A stretch of DNA of 64,000 nucleotides, from positions 1 through 64,000 of IMG/VR virus record IMGVR_UViG_3300025168_009799; one strand, given 5' to 3'. Made by a program: the position numbers and the translations under genes. This DNA comes from a virus. A model generated the notes under the pieces. The model worked only from the letters and a program-made list of their open reading frames with translations, was not told where the DNA came from and ran no database searches. Shown piece by piece: positions 24,801 to 33,860 of the stretch. Position 1 is the stretch's first letter. The number at the start of each line of letters is the position of its first letter.

Positions 24801-27800
24801 GATATAGTAAACCCTATAGCTTTAACATGCACCGCTACTGCATCTATAATTGCTTGTGGTACTACCACAGGTACAGTAACAGCAGATACTCCTACAGGAG
24901 GATCTACTGTTAATTTTGATCATTATGAATATTATTTGTGCACAAATTCAGCTATGACAACTGGGTGTATTGGACCTCAAGTAAGTAATGTGTTTAGCGG
25001 ATTAGCTGCTGGTACGTATTATTTAACTGTTACAGATTGGTTTGGACCTGGTGGAACTATTATAGGACAAACGTCAGCTCCTGCTACTGCTACAATAACA
25101 ACTCAACAAAGTCCAGCTGCAGTATTCTCAGCGACAAATGCTTTATGTAGCACATTAGACGGTAAAATAACATTAGACAGTGTAGGTGCAGGAACACCTC
25201 CATATCAATATTATACTACACCTGCTAGTACAGGATTTCAAAGTGGTCCTATACCATGGATAGTAGGAACTTTTATAAATCTACCTGTAGATTCATATAC
25301 TATTATAACAGAAGATGCAAATGGATGTATAGATACGGATGTTGTTGCTATTACAGCTCCAGCTACAATAGTTATTGGGACATTAACTCCTACAGATGCA
25401 ACTTGTGGATTAAATAATAATGGAACACTCGCATTTACTGCAGCATCAGGAGGTACAGGAACATTAACTTATAAAGTAATAAACGCTGGAGGTTCAGCTA
25501 TAGCTACCCAAACAACTACTACTACAATTACAGGATTAGCTTCAGGTACTTATACATTTGAGGTTTCAGACGCTAGTGGGTGCTCAGAGTCGATTTCATT
25601 TATTATCGGAATAACATCATTAACACTTACTACAAGTAAAAGCGATCAGTCTTGTAATCACCCTCCAAGTAATGATGGGTCTATTAATCTTACAGTTGCT
25701 GGTGGGGCTCCAACATATACATATGCTTGGACAGGTCCTAGTGGGTATACAGCGTCTACAGAAGATATTACAGGATTAGCGGTTGGAACATATAATGTAA
25801 CTGTCACGGATTCTAATGGATGTGTAGGAACAACAACTGTAGATATTTTATTAAGTAATGATACATTAGAAAATTTAACTCTAACTGAAATTCTTTCCGC
25901 ATGCCCAGGAGGATGTGCGGGAGTTGTTGTAGATGTAAATGGAGGAGACTTTCCTTTATATTTAGAAATTTCTGAAAATTCAGGAGCAACATGGACACGA
26001 GTTTCAACTGTAGCAAATACAGGGGCAGCACAGTTTAATGAGAATACTCCAGCACCATTTTTTGGAGCAGGTATAACTATCAATAGTGCAAATTATTTTA
26101 AAGAAAATACTCCAAATAGATTTTGTTTTACTAATGGTACTACATATCAATTTAGAACTCTTAGTGTAGTTAATGGATGTCCTTCATATGTTTCAAACTT
26201 TAGCCCAAGCGCTTCTAATTATATTCCTCAAACATTAACTGAAACTTTAACTCAAGCTACTTGCTGTGCTTGTAATAACTCTTCATGTAATGGAGCTATT
26301 AATGTTGTTATTACTAATGGAGTTCCAATTGCTCAAGGAGCTGGAGGTTCTCCAGGAACATTATCATTTGATTGGATACTAAAGAAAGATGGAATTGATA
26401 TAACGTCAATAGTTACTTATGCAGTTTCTTGTAATGGCGGATGTACTAATACAGAATATAATGAAATAGACTTTACAGATTTATATCCTGGGGATTATGA
26501 ATTTATATCTACAGATGATTGTGGAGAAGTTATGACAGAGACTTGGACAATGATAGATCCTAGAGTTTATATTACAAATATTGTAAGTTCAGATCAATTA
26601 TGTGCTAATGGATGTGCAGACGGAACAATAACTATAACTGCTACGGGAGGTACAAGCGGTATACTAGAATATTCTATTGATGATGGAATAACGTGGTCTT
26701 CATCTAATGTATTTACTGGTGTTGGACAGGGAGTTTGGAGAGTATGGGCTAGAGATCCTATGTGCGCAACACAAATACTATTTGATCCAACTGATAATGT
26801 GTTAACTAACGCTAATGGCTGTTATAGTGATTACATCGCTGGTATATGGCCAGCAGGAACTTCAATAAGTGTATCGTCTGTATCTGCTTTAGATTTACAA
26901 CATATTTCAACAACTCATAATTCTTTACCAGGTTCAACAGATGGAGAGATAGTAGTAAACATTACAGCAGGTACTGCTCCTTATGAAATTTCTGTAGTTA
27001 CTGCAGCAACATCTACACCTTTTGATGCTTGTACTGCTCAAACTTCCGGTGTACTTACACCAGGATTATCACAATATATAAATATAAATGGGGGACCTGT
27101 AGATGTTAGTGGTATAACTGTTTTGTCTGCGGGTGGAACTGTTACATTAGATAACTTATCTGTTGCTCAAAATTGGAATAGCGCTGCTTTAGAAGCTTGG
27201 TATAGAATAACTGTAAAAGATTCAACTGGATGTATTTCTTCTATTGAGTCAATGGTTGATAATGGAACTTTAGGAATCATAGGAATTTATTCAGCTACAG
27301 ATTGTGATTGTAATTGTCCAGAAGGATACTCTTTAATTACACCTGCACCAACTCCTCCAGCATTACCTTGTGCAGGGTTAATAGATGTAGCTCCGATAGA
27401 TCATGGACTAATGGACGCTCCGGGAAGTATACAACAATTTGGAGGTGCTAATGGATGGACAGCACAATACGGAAATCCTAACGGAGGAGTTTTATATGTT
27501 GATAGTGTATCTAATAACGCTACAACTTTTATATCTACAGCTGATACTTTTTATAAAAGTGTAGGAGCAGGAACGGCTCCATATAATATGCAATTTGCTG
27601 GAACTTCTACTGTTTTAATACCAGCACTTGATTCTAACTCAAATGTAGTACAATACGGTTCAATATTTAGCACAAGATTATTTGATATAGGAATTTGGTT
27701 AAACCAAGGCCAAACAGTTCCTGCCTTACCTATTAATGAGTGGATAGGAATACCTATAGAAATAAACTTCGCTAGTCAAGCTAAAGTAATTTTAGGAATA

Positions 27801-28583
27801 GCAGCTCATGGAAACTATAGAGTTAGTTTAGATTGTGCTTTACTTTTTACATCAGAAACGTTAGGAGGAACTCAGTCACCAGCAGTTGATGCTAATAACT
27901 ACTCAGAGTATTCTATGTTTCCTATAGCTATGTCAGCTGGAAAACATACTCTTTTAATTGAAGTTAAAAACTCTACGGTTAATAATGCAAATTATGCTGG
28001 CGGAATAGCGTTTGATTTATTCCAAGGTGAACTATCAAATGGTTTATCTGTAACAAGTGTATTTTCTACTGCTACTGTACAAGCTACTTTAGATCCTTAT
28101 CTTTTAGCAGATATAAATGGTAACCCAATTACTAGTAGAGATATTAATGGGGCAATGCATCATCCGTTTCAGTTTGGAATTACTGACGGTTATGAATGTG
28201 CGAGCGGATGTGCTAGAATAAATGGAGGAATTATTACTTGTCAAAGTGATGATACTGCTACTTGTGATTTACCAATCAATTGTCCAGAGTATTTGATTGA
28301 CTTAGTAGAATGTGTGGGTACTTTATCAAATGAAGTACACGCAAAAATGATCTCTGGATTATTAGGTAATAATCTATCAGTTAAAGAAGTGTGGCTGGTT
28401 ATGATTATAAAATATTTAATTAATCATCTAAACCCTTGCATATCTATGCAGGACTTACTATCTTGGACAAAATTTTTAGAAGACATCTGTCCGGACTGTG
28501 AATCTAGTACAAACATAACTGAAATACCTGAAGATCAGGGAACTCCGTATGGTGGAGGCAACTTAACAGAATTCGATTTTTAA
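21891..28583 (+). CDS. Giant tail fibre/adhesin with SprB-type repeats
   Basis: A 2230-residue protein. Residues 1-650 form a fibre-base domain rich in Gly, Asn and aromatic residues. From about 700 to 1750 come repeats of about 80-130 residues of the SprB type: an entry such as TCNGGQDGTITV (about 710) or SCNHPPSNDGSINLTV (about 1252), a GGAPTYTYAWTGP middle, and an exit such as GLAVGTYNVTVTDSNGC. At least eight copies are recognisable. The final part has a Gly/Ser beta domain and a Cys-containing helical end (NPCISMQDLL, ICPDC). SprB repeats are known from a flavobacterial gliding adhesin; a phage fibre with them probably touches or mimics host surface proteins. No signal peptide is present, as expected for a virion part. 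Confidence 0.8.
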   Translation: MPTTQPNGGISAASKQHTPEQTGYSYTINLVNCVSGRGSGPNAGSYRIFNTSCDFFESYYDAANTMNDPSLIGDGDVRPQFVVISIYNDDKNSWLEGQLNSGNLRFKLKTQGSNHPFNVNNMTLAYSEIADGICLPITNSYFQTAASNPYNDKMFVDNVNSTNRSADDLLATQMHPGQKSSWNSTNRTWAKRRTFVSKTPALGAVVDPTNGTGTGIEEVRYLQLKLQYYDAFLTQWSDLGPYQEHAVLINNFVNSTKQLALGGDNYDSPIERGAYLAKHIDSNQGWLPGGNNGTWGETLFNNISNFENVQVFAYNGVKSESSPGSSAHIDEIRQHTMEGWNAGYGTSCLQWGIGGSAIGGYLDKMHGSQGQASNSIYTVTSGDVSVASSMFSAEGIYNQFGSCTQGTNFKSNETGTNKHNLISLDDFYMCTELILNVIDDTQFGGGVGAGNTQFGSNPIIYNSPKCPHQNQWSQYVDLAIIPAPTNNFAAPKSELWFMTKVGNPGGWDKMFIYNNGSATPALSMAGNAYFYNGNLMHVGTNSNWEFVEPRALCVQQIKNHKSLYGVDITQWQLNGTHATCNSDGTLKVEIVYNYDPNWAALGPTTWSIPIECEIWDVTNATWYTSIFITLTEGQGGGPQSATITGVPPGTYTFGGASAGPVTSTEYFNETGDVFDGEGQIQAILTPSTYSFTVNSGATTFTPSITSTNVTCNGGQDGTITVNTNGAGFTNPVTVTCTPGSLGVGSTVIGPSNGFNFLFTGLNAGTHALSFLDGAGCTHTDSITITQPSSLWSVTDAATAPTTCIELNGSITLTPSNGTAPYSVTWTDPLGVVYGPTSSLTKTFPCRDGLWTYTITDSGGCPGITQTVTVPAAATSGIGNVLSWTDPTSVGGTDGTLDIFTAGQNQVICNIGTNNPSVTWTTTSAAGNQGASDTSCNPWSPTNTLLQYTGLAAGTITVTSCFNGCCETRDIDIVNPIALTCTATASIIACGTTTGTVTADTPTGGSTVNFDHYEYYLCTNSAMTTGCIGPQVSNVFSGLAAGTYYLTVTDWFGPGGTIIGQTSAPATATITTQQSPAAVFSATNALCSTLDGKITLDSVGAGTPPYQYYTTPASTGFQSGPIPWIVGTFINLPVDSYTIITEDANGCIDTDVVAITAPATIVIGTLTPTDATCGLNNNGTLAFTAASGGTGTLTYKVINAGGSAIATQTTTTTITGLASGTYTFEVSDASGCSESISFIIGITSLTLTTSKSDQSCNHPPSNDGSINLTVAGGAPTYTYAWTGPSGYTASTEDITGLAVGTYNVTVTDSNGCVGTTTVDILLSNDTLENLTLTEILSACPGGCAGVVVDVNGGDFPLYLEISENSGATWTRVSTVANTGAAQFNENTPAPFFGAGITINSANYFKENTPNRFCFTNGTTYQFRTLSVVNGCPSYVSNFSPSASNYIPQTLTETLTQATCCACNNSSCNGAINVVITNGVPIAQGAGGSPGTLSFDWILKKDGIDITSIVTYAVSCNGGCTNTEYNEIDFTDLYPGDYEFISTDDCGEVMTETWTMIDPRVYITNIVSSDQLCANGCADGTITITATGGTSGILEYSIDDGITWSSSNVFTGVGQGVWRVWARDPMCATQILFDPTDNVLTNANGCYSDYIAGIWPAGTSISVSSVSALDLQHISTTHNSLPGSTDGEIVVNITAGTAPYEISVVTAATSTPFDACTAQTSGVLTPGLSQYININGGPVDVSGITVLSAGGTVTLDNLSVAQNWNSAALEAWYRITVKDSTGCISSIESMVDNGTLGIIGIYSATDCDCNCPEGYSLITPAPTPPALPCAGLIDVAPIDHGLMDAPGSIQQFGGANGWTAQYGNPNGGVLYVDSVSNNATTFISTADTFYKSVGAGTAPYNMQFAGTSTVLIPALDSNSNVVQYGSIFSTRLFDIGIWLNQGQTVPALPINEWIGIPIEINFASQAKVILGIAAHGNYRVSLDCALLFTSETLGGTQSPAVDANNYSEYSMFPIAMSAGKHTLLIEVKNSTVNNANYAGGIAFDLFQGELSNGLSVTSVFSTATVQATLDPYLLADINGNPITSRDINGAMHHPFQFGITDGYECASGCARINGGIITCQSDDTATCDLPINCPEYLIDLVECVGTLSNEVHAKMISGLLGNNLSVKEVWLVMIIKYLINHLNPCISMQDLLSWTKFLEDICPDCESSTNITEIPEDQGTPYGGGNLTEFDF

Positions 28584-28594
28584 AATTATAAACA

Positions 28595-29932
28595 ATGGCA
28601 AACATAAGAAAATTAACAAGTAAAAAATTATCAGAATTATCCCTATCGAATAATTTTTTATATTTACAGAATACAGCTACAGGGATTGAAAACAAACTCT
28701 CACTTAGTGAGCTAGTAAATAAAGCTTTATCGGTAGGAGTTGGAGTACCTGTTTATACCGGACTTTCTGGGAGTACTCTTAATTTTAGAAGTTTATCAGC
28801 ATCTTTACCATTAACGGTTGAATCTAGCTCAACTAGTAATGAAATAAATATTGAATTTCTTACCTCTAGTTTAGATTTAGGAGTTTGTGATAATACGTCA
28901 TCTTTATTTTTATCTACTGTTAATTTAACAACAAATGTTGGTGCAACTATTTTACCTGTAGCTAATGGTGGAACAGGGGCTGCAACTTTAACTGATGGAG
29001 GTATATTGTTAGGGAGTGGTACAGGCGCTATTACAGCAATGGCAGCTCTTGCAGCTGGGACTATTATACAAGGAGATGGAACTACGGATCCTACAACTTT
29101 AGCGATAGGAACGGCTGGGCACGTATTAACTGTTAATTCAGGAGCAACAGCAGTAGAATGGACAGCAGCTGGGGTAGCAGATAATTTAGGGAATCATACA
29201 GCTACTACTACCCTAAACATGGCTAGTAATAATATTGACTTAGGAACAGGTGTAATAAACTATACAGGTGCAGATGTTTTAGGGTTATCCTTTGACTCAA
29301 ATAATAGAGGACATTTTATTCCAACTGGAGCTACAGCTACGGGCGGAACAGGAGCTTTAAACTTATCTGGAAGTATGCATTTAAAAGGAGATGTTGCTAG
29401 ATCAATATCTATGTTAGCACCAGCTTCTGGTACTGGACAAACTTTAGGTATTTATGGAGCTACCGCAGGAACAACGTCATCTGACGGAGGTGCGATTGTA
29501 CTTAAAGCAGGAAATACTACAACTGGTACAGGAGGAGATTTGAAATTATATGGAGGAGACTCAACCGAAGGAAGTAATGGAGATGTTACACTATATACTG
29601 GGACTACTGCTGATACTACGTTCCCAATATTAAGAGTGACTCCAACTAAGAGAGTTTCTATACAAAATAGCGCAGCAGAAGTTGCTCCTACATCATTATT
29701 AGATGTAAGACAATTAGAAGCAGCTGGCGCGATTACAACATTAAGACTGCAACAAGCTGATCAAGATGTGGCATTTGCGCACTTTGAAGGAACATCAGCA
29801 GCAGATAGTACAACAAATATTTCTACATCTACAGCTGTAGCGGCTGCTAAGAGTGGAGCTTTAAAAATAACTTTCAATAATGGAGGTGAAGTAGTAGAGG
29901 CATGGTTAAGGACCTATGCATCTGCAGTATAA
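28595..29932 (+). CDS. Tail fibre protein with Gly/Thr repeat shaft
   Basis: A 445-residue protein with a short helical start (SKKLSELSLSNNFLYLQNTA) that resembles an attachment region, then PVANGGTGAATLTDGGILLG and GHVLTVNSGATAVEW, a motif pair very common in trimeric phage fibre shafts. After about 210 come triplet-rich beta repeats (GSGTGAITAM, GGDLKLYGG). The C-terminal part ends with an acidic, Ala-rich trimer-like tip (AAKSGALKITFNNGGEVVEA). It would be a receptor-binding or side fibre. No intramolecular chaperone is visible; the small helical protein encoded next may serve. Confidence 0.75.
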   Translation: MANIRKLTSKKLSELSLSNNFLYLQNTATGIENKLSLSELVNKALSVGVGVPVYTGLSGSTLNFRSLSASLPLTVESSSTSNEINIEFLTSSLDLGVCDNTSSLFLSTVNLTTNVGATILPVANGGTGAATLTDGGILLGSGTGAITAMAALAAGTIIQGDGTTDPTTLAIGTAGHVLTVNSGATAVEWTAAGVADNLGNHTATTTLNMASNNIDLGTGVINYTGADVLGLSFDSNNRGHFIPTGATATGGTGALNLSGSMHLKGDVARSISMLAPASGTGQTLGIYGATAGTTSSDGGAIVLKAGNTTTGTGGDLKLYGGDSTEGSNGDVTLYTGTTADTTFPILRVTPTKRVSIQNSAAEVAPTSLLDVRQLEAAGAITTLRLQQADQDVAFAHFEGTSAADSTTNISTSTAVAAAKSGALKITFNNGGEVVEAWLRTYASAV

Positions 29933-29967
29933 AAGGAAAACTAAATTTTAATTAAATAATAACAAAC

Positions 29968-30426
29968 ATGACAACAACAATTTTAGAAACACCAAACACA
30001 ATGAACAAAACGTCTTATACATACACTGATTTAGCAAACTTGTTAACAGGTTTATCAGAAGTAGAAAATTTAAAAGGAGTTAAATTTGCTTTAAAAGTAT
30101 CTAAGAATATTAGATTAATTAGAGCTGAGTTAGTTGAATTAGAAGAAGCAGCTAAACCTTCAGCTGAATTCTTAACGTTAGCGGAGAAGGTTCAAGCAAT
30201 TGAAGCAGACCCTTCAAAATCTGACGAAGTAAAGAAGTTAGATGTAGGAAAATTAGAAAAAGATAATAAAGAATTGGTTACAGAAAGAAAAGATCAAATT
30301 GCAGAATTTCAAAAAATGATGCAAGATACAACAGATATATCTTTATTTAAACTTTCAGAAAACCATTTACCTTTAGAAATTACAGCTAAACAATTAAATG
30401 ATATTAGTTTAATAATAAAAGAATAA
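29968..30426 (+). CDS. Small helical accessory protein (possible fibre chaperone)
   Basis: A 152-residue, mostly helical protein; the start MTTTILETPNTMNKTSYTYT is probably flexible, so a start at ATG 30001 (MNKTSYTYTDL) is also possible. It holds LKVSKNIRLIRAELVELEEA and a Lys/Glu coiled coil (KLEKDNKELVTERKDQIAEF). The arrangement of a leading helix pair with a conserved end (HLPLEITAKQLNDI) resembles a family of small phage proteins found with tail or fibre genes. It may help fibre folding, but this is inferred only from position and structure. Confidence 0.5.
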   Translation: MTTTILETPNTMNKTSYTYTDLANLLTGLSEVENLKGVKFALKVSKNIRLIRAELVELEEAAKPSAEFLTLAEKVQAIEADPSKSDEVKKLDVGKLEKDNKELVTERKDQIAEFQKMMQDTTDISLFKLSENHLPLEITAKQLNDISLIIKE

Positions 30427-30430
30427 TAAT

Positions 30431-30844
30431 ATGAGTGCAAAAGGAAATAAATTTCCAGATAATTTGGTAAAAAAACCAGATGATATACGAACTAACGAAG
30501 AACAGTTATTAAACGCTCCTTATGGACAACAAGGAGCAGTTATTCTTTGTGAAACTTCTAATGTTTGTGATGGGTTGCAGTCTCAAGTAGTAGGAGATTT
30601 TTATTGTATTATAGCAATAAAAGATGATGTAATGTTATATGCTTGTCAAACTGAAGTTAATTGGGATCAGAATGAAGATGGAATAGTAATGGGTCAACAA
30701 CCACAACAGCAACCGAATGGATGGGAGAAAGATTTTATGATGCCTGTAGGATTACCATTTTATGGGAATTTTACAAAGGTAGGATTAAAAACAGTTGTAG
30801 GAGAAGTTGCAGGAGATCCAAAATTAATAGCATATTATAAATAA
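30431..30844 (+). CDS. Small fibre-region protein
   Basis: A 137-residue protein: a polar start (FPDNLVKKPDDIRTNEEQLL), then beta segments VILCETSNVCDGLQSQVVGD and FYCIIAIKDDVMLYACQT with three Cys, and a Gln-rich linker (MGQQPQQQPNGW) before MPVGLPFYGNFTKVGL. The layout suggests a compact beta domain that may sit at a fibre tip or base. It overlaps the next gene by 1 nt (TAATG). No named family recognised. Confidence 0.5.
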   Translation: MSAKGNKFPDNLVKKPDDIRTNEEQLLNAPYGQQGAVILCETSNVCDGLQSQVVGDFYCIIAIKDDVMLYACQTEVNWDQNEDGIVMGQQPQQQPNGWEKDFMMPVGLPFYGNFTKVGLKTVVGEVAGDPKLIAYYK

Positions 30845-31113
30845 TGGGAATAACACAAAATGCATTAGGAATAAGTCTTGTAAGGTTGCGCGCACATGTT
30901 GTCGCAGCTTTAGGGACATTTCCTCATTATCCTGATTGCTTTTTTGAGCATACATTATTAGCAGATGAATTAATGCCTCAATTAACAATTGTAGATTTTT
31001 GTGATACTTTTGATTTAGATAGTAATGGAGATATAATGCCAGAAGTTAATCCATATCCGTCCGGACATTTTGATACAGATGCTAATGATGATATACAACC
31101 AGAACCATATTAA
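30844..31113 (+). CDS. Small protein with two calcium-loop-like repeats
   Basis: An 89-residue protein. The start is helical and mildly hydrophobic (LVRLRAHVVAALGTF). The second half holds two loop-type repeats, FDLDSNGDIMPE and FDTDANDDIQPE, that match the D-x-D-x-N/D-x-D/I pattern of EF-hand and dockerin-like calcium loops. Copies are 19 residues apart. It may be a small calcium-stabilised fibre accessory, which suits a marine host, but binding is inferred only. Overlap with the upstream gene and an 11-nt gap before the next show it is part of the fibre operon. Confidence 0.55.
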   Translation: MGITQNALGISLVRLRAHVVAALGTFPHYPDCFFEHTLLADELMPQLTIVDFCDTFDLDSNGDIMPEVNPYPSGHFDTDANDDIQPEPY

Positions 31114-31124
31114 AATAATAAGAT

Positions 31125-33146
31125 ATGCCAACAAAAAAATTAGTACCAAGAGATAATAATGAAGGAGGTTTAGGAACTGCCGCTAAAACGTGGGGAGCTT
31201 CATGGCTACAAAATCTAGTTATAACTAATCTTCAAACTACTACTTCATTAAGTGTGCTTGTAGAAACGGCAGGTAATGTAGAAAAAAGAAGTGCCGGCAG
31301 TTTATGTACTAATGTTACAGATACAGAGAGTGCTACAACTTGGGTAGGGTTATATGAAGCAGCTACTGGGTGTTTAATGCCATTTACAGACGAACAATTT
31401 CGTTTTGATGCCTCTACAGGTAAACTATATCTTGGGGGAACAGGAGCTCTTGACTCTTTAATAGTATGGAGTCAGAATATATATTCTCATGCAGACTTTG
31501 TAATTGAATCAGGAAATACATCAAGTATTACACTTTCTGCAACTGAGGGTACTACATTCTTTACCGGTATTGGAGGAGCTGCAACAATGAAGATAAACGG
31601 TAACGGTTTATTTATTAATAATATCCCAACTGAAGCTACGCCAACACATATGTTAGTAGATAATACTACTACTGCTGGATTAGTAAGTAAAGCAGCAGTT
31701 GGTTCTTTAGGGATTAATGTAGCAGACACGGAAGATACAACTTGTTTTGTAGGACTTTGGGAGGCTGCTACAGGTACGTTATTACCTAAAACTGATGAGC
31801 AATTTCGTTTTGACGCACAAAAAGGAATTCTTTACATAGGAGGAACGGCACCTGCTGACTCTTTACTGATACAAAAGCAGCTTATAAAAGCGTATGCAGA
31901 TACAATTATCGAAGCATCTAACGGATCTTCTATAACTATTGATTCTACATTTGGGGAGACGTATTTCTACGGAGGTGTTTTCGGACTACTAGGAAGTATA
32001 TCAAATACAGGATTATCTATTAGTAACATACCAGTTGAATCTAGCCCAGTTAATATATTAGTAGATAACGTTGCAGCTCCAGGATTAGTTAGTAAAATGC
32101 CATTATCGACATTACCTACAACATTAATAAAAGTTTTAGACACAGAAGTTACTACATGTTTTGTAGGACTATGGGAAAGCGCTACTGGAAATTTAGCACC
32201 TAAAACTGATGAAGGATTAACATATAATGCTCAGACAGGATCTGAAGTTCTTAGTATTGCAGGAGATATACTAATGGGAGATGGGACACATAATGATCTG
32301 GCTACTATCGATGTAAAAGTTGGTAATGCTGGTATTGGTGGTAATCGACTTGTGTTAAATGCAGGAGATTCTGGAGCCGGTACAAACCTAACTTGTGGAA
32401 ATGTACAACTTACTACTGGTTTAGGTACAGGTACAGGTAATAATCCAATTATTGATTTCGTTGGGACAAAACAAGTAGCTTCTGGAACAGGTCAACAGGC
32501 TACTCAAACTATGGCATATTTTCAACATTTTGGAGATGGAGGCGCTTCGTCTTATAATCATTTACGAATTGTTAGTCCTCAAGATGGAAACGATTTATTT
32601 GATGTTGCTACTTATGCAGACGGAGCTACTGTAATTAAAACACAGGATAATGCTGCAGCTGCGGCTCATTTAGTTTTAGATTCAGATGGAGATACAAGTT
32701 TTAAGAAAACAGGTACTACATTAGCAACAGTTGAATCTTTAAGAACAGAGTCATTCTTATTAGCAGCTTCTGATGAAAGTACACTTTTAGTTGCAGGACT
32801 TAGAAAAGTTAGATTTAGAATACCTTATGCATTTACATTAACAAATGTAAGATTAAGTTGTAATGAAGCTCCTACAGGATCGGATATCCTAACAGTAGAT
32901 ATAACTAAGGACGGAGTAAGTATTTTTGATGATGGTACAAATAATGGTGTTAGACCTACAATAGCTGCTTCTGCATTGACTTCTGTTGGAGGTACTGCAC
33001 ATGTTTTTGCAACAGGTGGTGGAGCAGTTACATCTACAGTTGCTATTGCAGACGACTCTATTATAGGAGTAGATCTAGATGTAATAGGAAGCACACTTGC
33101 AGGAAGAGGATTAAAAGTTACATTAATAGGACATAAAACAGTATAA
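31125..33146 (+). CDS. Tail fibre with tandem domain repeats
   Basis: A 673-residue fibre. Its first half contains three homologous units about 136-140 residues apart, marked by TTWVGLYEAATG (about 70), TTCFVGLWEAATG (about 206) and TTCFVGLWESATG (about 342); the first two also keep TDEQFRFDA. The middle has parallel-beta style segments (GNNPIIDFVG). The C-terminal 130 residues contain KVRFRIPYAFTLTNVRLSC and LTVDITKDGVSI, a tip domain seen at the ends of many phage tail proteins. It would be a trimeric fibre with a variable receptor-contacting tip. The tandem units suggest growth by duplication. Confidence 0.72.
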   Translation: MPTKKLVPRDNNEGGLGTAAKTWGASWLQNLVITNLQTTTSLSVLVETAGNVEKRSAGSLCTNVTDTESATTWVGLYEAATGCLMPFTDEQFRFDASTGKLYLGGTGALDSLIVWSQNIYSHADFVIESGNTSSITLSATEGTTFFTGIGGAATMKINGNGLFINNIPTEATPTHMLVDNTTTAGLVSKAAVGSLGINVADTEDTTCFVGLWEAATGTLLPKTDEQFRFDAQKGILYIGGTAPADSLLIQKQLIKAYADTIIEASNGSSITIDSTFGETYFYGGVFGLLGSISNTGLSISNIPVESSPVNILVDNVAAPGLVSKMPLSTLPTTLIKVLDTEVTTCFVGLWESATGNLAPKTDEGLTYNAQTGSEVLSIAGDILMGDGTHNDLATIDVKVGNAGIGGNRLVLNAGDSGAGTNLTCGNVQLTTGLGTGTGNNPIIDFVGTKQVASGTGQQATQTMAYFQHFGDGGASSYNHLRIVSPQDGNDLFDVATYADGATVIKTQDNAAAAAHLVLDSDGDTSFKKTGTTLATVESLRTESFLLAASDESTLLVAGLRKVRFRIPYAFTLTNVRLSCNEAPTGSDILTVDITKDGVSIFDDGTNNGVRPTIAASALTSVGGTAHVFATGGGAVTSTVAIADDSIIGVDLDVIGSTLAGRGLKVTLIGHKTV

Positions 33147-33148
33147 AT

Positions 33149-33841
33149 ATGATAAATTCTCATCTACCATATTACGCTCCATTTTTAGAAGGTTCTGATT
33201 TAGTGCTTTGGTTAAATTTAGATCCTGATTATAGAACTACAGCTACTACTGTAAACGATTGGAAGAATTATAAGAAAGTCTCTGATGTATTTTCTCAATC
33301 AAATGCTTCAAGACGTCCTACAGATAACGGTACACATATAACATTTGATGGAGGCGATAATTTAGCATGTAATGTAGATAGAGTTTTAGATGTTAGTGCT
33401 ACAGGATGGACTGTATGTTCGAGATACACAGAAACTGATTGGACATCAAATTCTACGCTAGCCTCTGATAACGATACTAATAACTCATTTATAAAAAATG
33501 TAGGTAATAGTATTTCAGTAAAAGCAACTGGTACTAGTGGAACACAAACAAAGGTTATAAATTTTGATGCTCCTACAAATTTAGTAGATAGTCAAATTTA
33601 TAATATAGCAGTAACATGTACTACTGCAGGACTGTTAACAGTTTATATAGACGGAGTAGCACAAGCAGATACTGCTACTTTTGGTGATGATACTTATGAT
33701 ATAACAATGTCAGAAGTAGGAGGAAAAAACGGAAATAGCTGGATGATGGTAGGAGATATACAAGAAATAATAGTGTATCATCGGCCTTTGTCTCAAGCAA
33801 ATATTACAGATCTTAACACATATTTAAATAATAAATTTTAA
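33149..33841 (+). CDS. LamG/concanavalin-like fold protein
   Basis: A 230-residue protein with the features of a laminin-G-like jelly roll: a start PFLEGSDLVLWLNLDP, HITFDGGDNL, a central set of strands with WTVCSRYTETDW, and the closing GDIQEIIVYHRPLSQANITD, the hallmark end of such domains in bacterial surface and phage proteins. These domains usually bind carbohydrate or protein ligands, so it is probably a receptor-binding accessory of the tail. It starts 2 nt after the previous fibre stop. The ligand is not predictable from sequence. Confidence 0.72.
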   Translation: MINSHLPYYAPFLEGSDLVLWLNLDPDYRTTATTVNDWKNYKKVSDVFSQSNASRRPTDNGTHITFDGGDNLACNVDRVLDVSATGWTVCSRYTETDWTSNSTLASDNDTNNSFIKNVGNSISVKATGTSGTQTKVINFDAPTNLVDSQIYNIAVTCTTAGLLTVYIDGVAQADTATFGDDTYDITMSEVGGKNGNSWMMVGDIQEIIVYHRPLSQANITDLNTYLNNKF

Positions 33842-33860
33842 TAACAATAAATAAAAAACA

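Noticed and set aside
25658-26083. 141-residue leftward frame inside the giant fibre gene
   Set aside because: It is an antisense shadow of SprB-repeat codons, rich in Pro/Thr/Val from the repeat's reverse complement, with no leader of its own.
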